From Symbiodinium natans (taxonomy: Eukaryota > Sar > Dinophyceae > Suessiales > Symbiodiniaceae): a stretch of DNA of 64,000 nucleotides. The translations under genes and the position numbers were made by a program. The stretch covers positions 1,655,723-1,719,722 of the forward strand of contig CAJNDS010001113.1 of NCBI GenBank assembly GCA_905221605.1, in the 5' to 3' direction. Below, piece after piece: positions 62,001 to 64,000 of this stretch. The notes under the pieces were generated by a model that was not told where the DNA came from, searched no databases, and saw only the letters and a list, made by a program, of their open reading frames with translations. Positions within the stretch are counted from its first letter, which is position 1; each line of letters begins with the position of its first letter.

Positions 62001-63796
62001 GCCCGAACCTCTACGACCCGAAGGCCCCAAAGCACCCCCCTAAACCCTAGACCCTAAACCCTTAACCCTAAACCCTAAACCCTAAACCCTAAGCCTTCAA
62101 AACCGAAAGCCCTGGCACAGCTAAAGAGGTCGAAGAGCCCGTCAGATACCTCCTAAACCCTCGGCCCTAAAACCCTAAAACCCTAAAAACCTTAAAATCC
62201 TGAAGCCATAAAACCCTAAAACCGCAAACCCCAAGCCTTCAACCATAAAATCCGACCTACAACCTTAAACGCGAAAACCCTAAACACCCTAAACCCTCAT
62301 GCCCTTAAACGCTGAACCCCAATCCATAACACCCTAAAACCCCAAACCCCAAACCCTCAAACCCCCAACTCCTAAACTCTATTTTTCAGCCCTGAGAATC
62401 CTGAAGCATCCTAAAGCCCTAAACCCTGAAGCCCCTAAACCCTTTGTTAAAGACCTAAACCCTTAAACCCTTAAACCCTTAAACCCTTAAACCCGTACAC
62501 CCTTAAACCCTTAAACCCTTAAACCCTTAAACCCTTAAACCCTTACACCCTTAAACCCTTACACCCTTAAACCCTGAAACCCTTAAACCCTTAAACCCTT
62601 AAACCCTTAAACCTTTAAACCCTTAAACCCTAAAACCCTTAAACCCTTAAGCCCTTAAACCCTTAAACCCTTAAGCCCTTAAACCCTGAAACCCTTAAAC
62701 CCTTAAACCCTTAAACCCTTAAACCCTAAAACCCTTAAACCCTTAAACCCTTAAACCCTTAAACCCTTAAACCCTTAAACCCTTAAACCCTTAAACCCTA
62801 AACCCTAAACCCTTAAAACCTAAACCCTAAACCCTTAAATTCTATACCCTAAACCCTAAACCCTAAACCCTAAACCCTAAACCCTAAACCCTAAACCCTA
62901 AACCCTAAACCCTAAACCCTAAACCCTAAGCCCGAAACCCTAAACCCTAATCTCTAAACCCTTGATTAAAGCCCCTGGAGCCCTCAGGCACTATTGGAGC
63001 TCCGGGCAGACCTGGGCGCGCGGAATGCCTGGGACTGTCAGGGCACCAAGGGCATGGATCAGAGATTTAGGGTTTAGGGTTTAGGGTTTAGGGTTTAGGG
63101 TTTAGGGTTTCGGGTTTAGGGTTTAGGGTTTAGGGTTTAGGGTTTTAGGGTTTAGGGTTTAGGGTTTAGGGTTTAGGGTCTAGGGTCTAGGGTTTAGGTG
63201 TAGCGCCCCTCCGAGACGGCCAGTGTGGGTCGGGCAACTGGTGGAATCATAGGTTCCTCTACTTGGAGGTTCATTTTACTTAGTAGCCCAATTATAACTG
63301 CACAGGGTTAGGGTCCAGGGTCTAGGGTCTCGGGTCTCGGGTCTCGGGTCTCGGGTCTAGGGTCTAGGGTCTAGGGTCTGGGGTCCCGGGTCTAGGGTCT
63401 AAGGTTTAGGGTTTAGGGTTTGGGGTACTTATATCCCAATGATAACCCCACTTGGGTACTTAAACAGGAATCGTATACTATAGCAATTCTGGCGACCCCT
63501 ATATGTTACACCTAACATGCGCGTGGGCATGACCACGCACCGGCCAAATCGCGTCGGAGGATAGAAGCGTGACGAGGCGGCGCCTGCAGACACGAAGAGC
63601 AAGTGGTAGTATGCGCTGCGGCTGAAACAGGACGTGCTGCAGGAAGGAAGAACTTTCGGATTTACGCGGCCAACGCGATTTGTCGCCCTCCTCCGTGCGC
63701 CCTTCCATTTCAGCCAAGGAGAACGCTGCTACCCGGCGCTCTGGAGCTTCCATTTCAGCCAGGGAGAACGCTGCTACCCGGCGCGCTGGAGCGTAG
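53058..63796 (+). CDS. Ankyrin-repeat protein gene spliced across telomere-repeat introns (5' incomplete)
   Basis: Exons: 53058-53124, 58367-58431, 59077-59169, 59889-59949, 60630-60652, 61061-61116, 61261-61289, 62988-63063, probably 63714-63796 (TAG 63794). All joins keep phase. Exon pieces: LRELLSEGWQPFDAASLDI; AIDWAAGGGHVEIVELLLLG; then DGRGPAHWAARHGRTQ joined to VLRLLLER, joined to RALVNLRTTNGGTMLMLA, then S joined to YGGHLDTCQ, joined to ALLELRADLGARNAW. Three consecutive ankyrin repeats result, with exactly 33 residues from DGRG to NGGT. Donors: GT, GT, GT, GT, GA (60653), GC (61117), GC (61290), GA (63064). The direct repeat at 59950/60630 is AGGTGCT; at 60653/61061 AGGAG; at 61290/62988 CAGGC. 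Exon 60630 is a 23-nt microexon. FNIP gene 3 lies in the first intron. The first and last exons are less certain than the middle ones. Confidence 0.78.
53206..53500. mobile_element. Near-perfect fold-back, 136-bp arms, 22-bp loop
   Basis: Left arm 53206-53341 starts GAAATCTAGATGCACGCTGT and ends CACCTAAAGACT; right arm 53364-53500 is its inverse with only small differences in a C/G run. Loop 53342-53363. The near identity implies recent formation or gene conversion. No coding capacity. Confidence 0.9.
54051..54742. mobile_element. Fold-back element with GACGACGG arms and inverted ends
   Basis: Ends TTATCTAAGTTCTAAAGATA and, inverted, TTATCTAAGTTCTAGAGATA. Inside are two hairpins, each of a GACGACGGN minisatellite followed by its inverse CCGTCGTC (54100-54338 and 54435-54670), separated by AAACTAGGCCTTA palindromes (54339-54434). 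The flanks read CCTAAACC on both sides, a possible 8-bp target duplication, though the surroundings are telomere-like repeat. Confidence 0.8.
55300..55586 (+). promoter_or_regulatory. Upstream region of FNIP gene 3
   Basis: CGAAGCAGGTCTGGAGCTGT matches the conserved motif upstream of FNIP 1 and 2. A TTTAGGG array (55358-55430) interrupts the region. Then GCACTTCTGCGCCGTG, TCGAGTCCTGTCGAGTCGTC and GGCGCCGGC before ATG, matching the FNIP 2 leader. Confidence 0.45.
55587..56921 (+). CDS. FNIP-repeat protein 3 with ubiquitin-like N-terminus
   Basis: 444 residues, no intron. ATG 55587 (MRPLTIHSVAGSTFELHVDD). A ubiquitin-like N-terminal region is followed by 15 FNIP repeats of 22 residues, nearly all FNQSLEGVQLPSGLQTLTFG with two variable residues before FN. 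The last repeat ends HRYNQSLEGVQLPNSLRCFS, then IFSVHTC. The shortest of the three; length differences are whole 22-residue units, so unequal exchange is likely. Nested in the first intron of the ankyrin gene. Confidence 0.9.
   Translation: MRPLTIHSVAGSTFELHVDDVETGLDVRRRVAGSVGHSAESLVLTSGGCVLDLHQPLLKQAESRELTYVAREFGAGCSARSIMRALAGTGLDDDTDAMVAVVSLAFGDFFNQSLEGVQLPSSLQTLTFGCNFNQGLEGVQLPSGVQTLTFGNCFNQSLEGVQLPTSLQTLTFGMNFNQSLQGVQLPSNLQTFTFGHFFNQSLEGVQLPSSLQTLTFGDMFNQRLEGVRLPSGLQTLTFGSSFNQSLEGVQLPSSLQTLTFGTGFNQSLEGVQLPCGLQTLSFTNILNQSLEGVQLPSGLQTLTFGYSFNPNLDGVQFPSGLQALTFGVCFNRTLERVQLPSGLQTLTFGSRFNQSLEGVQLPSGLQTLTFGASFNQSMEEVQLPCGLQALTFGNRFNHSLEGVQLPCGLQTLTFGHRYNQSLEGVQLPNSLRCFSSRIFSVHTC
56922..58366. 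repeat. Ankyrin gene first intron, 3' part
   Basis: Unique 3' flank, TTTAGGG 57045-57130, unique 57140-57840 with no family hit (small frames around 57253-57536 on both strands), a one-ended relative of M3 at about 57785 (TACGTGGGCCCTGAATATGG), CCCTCAAA 58015-58110, CCCTAAAA 58115-58215, CCCTAAA 58235-58340, acceptor AGCATCCCCAG at 58366. Confidence 0.65.
58432..59076. repeat. Ankyrin gene intron 2
   Basis: Donor GTGTAGGATTTAGGG, TTTAGGG to 58530, GGGTTA/GGTGTA variants to 58590, unique 58620-58860, C-strand 58995-59070, acceptor CCCTACAG. Confidence 0.8.
59170..59888. repeat. Ankyrin gene intron 3
   Basis: Donor GTTTAGGG, G-strand 59170-59330, unique 59340-59670 including an M2-type end (TTACTTGGAGGTTCA, 59595), TTTAGGG/TTCAGGG 59675-59868, acceptor CCGCCCTTCCCCCCAG. 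No C-strand array in this intron. Confidence 0.75.
59950..60629. repeat. Ankyrin gene intron 4
   Basis: Donor GTGCTCCC, TTTGGGG/TTTAGGG 59995-60120, unique 60125-60440, C-strand 60455-60565, poly-C, acceptor CGCGCTCCTGATAG. The next exon starts GTGCTGCG, repeating the donor. Confidence 0.8.
60653..61060. repeat. Ankyrin gene intron 5 (GA-AG)
   Basis: Donor GAGCCGCC, G-strand 60685-60790, unique, CCCTGAA 60915-60965, CCCTAAA to 61025, acceptor TTGGCCTTCCAG. The GA donor is required to give 33-residue ankyrin spacing. Confidence 0.75.
61117..61260. repeat. Ankyrin gene intron 6 (GC-AG, only a C-strand array)
   Basis: Donor GCGCCTTG, CCCTAAA/CCCTAAG 61137-61235, acceptor CCAGCAGAG. At 144 bp this is the shortest intron of the gene. 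The next exon starts GC. Confidence 0.7.
61290..62987. repeat. Ankyrin gene intron 7 (GC-AG), large opposed arrays
   Basis: Donor GCCGTGCC, TTTAGGG and TTTTAGGG 61314-61530, TTTTGGGG 61545-61620, G-strand to 61750, unique 61770-61880, C-strand 62035-62090, degenerate 62150-62450, CCCTTAAA (8 bp, about 40 copies) 62455-62800, CCCTAAA 62845-62950, acceptor GGAGCCCTCAG. Confidence 0.8.
63064..63713. repeat. Ankyrin gene intron 8 (GA-AG?) with M2-type end
   Basis: GATTTAGGG donor, TTTAGGG 63064-63195, unique, an M2-type end TACTTGGAGGTTCA at 63259, GGGTCTA/GGGTCTC array 63310-63395, unique 63430-63700, acceptor CCTTCCATTTCAG. Confidence 0.6.
63703..63792. repeat. 45-bp tandem duplication including a splice acceptor
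   Basis: TTCCATTTCAGCCAAGGAGA (63703) is repeated with two changes at 63748. Each copy contains its own TTCCATTTCAG acceptor-like site and 15 codons, so in-frame use of either acceptor would shorten the peptide by one unit. Confidence 0.85.
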
Positions 63797-64000
63797 CATG
63801 CAAGAACCTGCTGGGTTTAGGGGGAGGCAGTGGGGGGGGGTTTAGAGCTTTAGGTATTGGGGATGTAGAGTTTGGGCTTAAGGGTTTAGGGGGCCTTAGG
63901 GGAGGGTGTTCAGGGTGTCTCACATTGGACTGACGACGTGGTAGATTTGTTCTCGAATACTTACAGGGTTCATGTACATGGCTTTCGGACAGCTGGGGCA
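63797..64000. other. 3' flank, no feature seen
   Basis: G-rich degenerate sequence to about 63915, then unique. Frames reaching in from 63603/63634 are not supported. Confidence 0.4.

Overview
The window looks like a dinoflagellate nuclear genome (Symbiodiniaceae, Polarella or Prorocentrum type). It carries plant/alveolate-type TTTAGGG repeats throughout. Every coding signal I trust is on the + strand. Splice sites include GT, GC and GA donors with acceptors of the form AG|G. Three proteins consist of a ubiquitin-like N-terminus followed by 22-residue FNIP-type leucine-rich repeats. Most of the DNA is not gene. It is some 60 short to long arrays of CCCTAAA and TTTAGGG and variants, interrupted by short unique GC-rich islands, fold-back elements and tandem repeats. 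All coordinates, reading frames and splice joins were worked out by eye.

The main observation is that many islands of 25-150 bp between a CCCTAAA array on the left and a TTTAGGG array on the right behave as exons. The downstream array usually supplies the donor (GTTTAGGG). The upstream array is a C-rich tract leading to AG. Neighbouring islands can be joined in frame. The best case is an ankyrin-repeat gene (53058 to about 63063, possibly 63796): splicing eight islands, three of them through non-GT donors, restores repeats with exact 33-residue spacing. Other chains are candidate genes A (141-16986, channel-like), B (18157-21470), C (21567-27231), D (27956-32192), E (34011-39157), G (42966-43437), H (44555-45101) and I (45514-52289). 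So the telomere-like arrays appear to be introns of a one-directional gene series.

Three FNIP genes (13704-15965, 49289-51235, 55587-56921) and a 552-570 residue orphan ORF (24130-25785) each lie, same strand, inside an intron of a host gene (A, I, the ankyrin gene and C). The first FNIP gene has a 126-bp GC-AG intron with a 5-bp direct repeat and imperfect inverted ends; the other two lack it. A fourth FNIP 5' region (9541-9877) has no gene behind it and is split by a 458-bp telomere-type array between 13-bp direct repeats.

Other contents: a 157-bp satellite (1587-3716), an XhoI-palindrome array (5540-6535), a palindromic 90-bp array (6545-7850), a decayed LINE reverse transcriptase (32416-32868), a 400-bp repeat family (39380-41000), a frameshifted coding relic (41521-41922), a near-perfect 136-bp-arm hairpin (53206-53500), a GACGACGG fold-back element with inverted ends (54051-54742), and at least six families of small inverted-repeat elements. 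No tRNA, rRNA, CRISPR or bacterial operon was seen.
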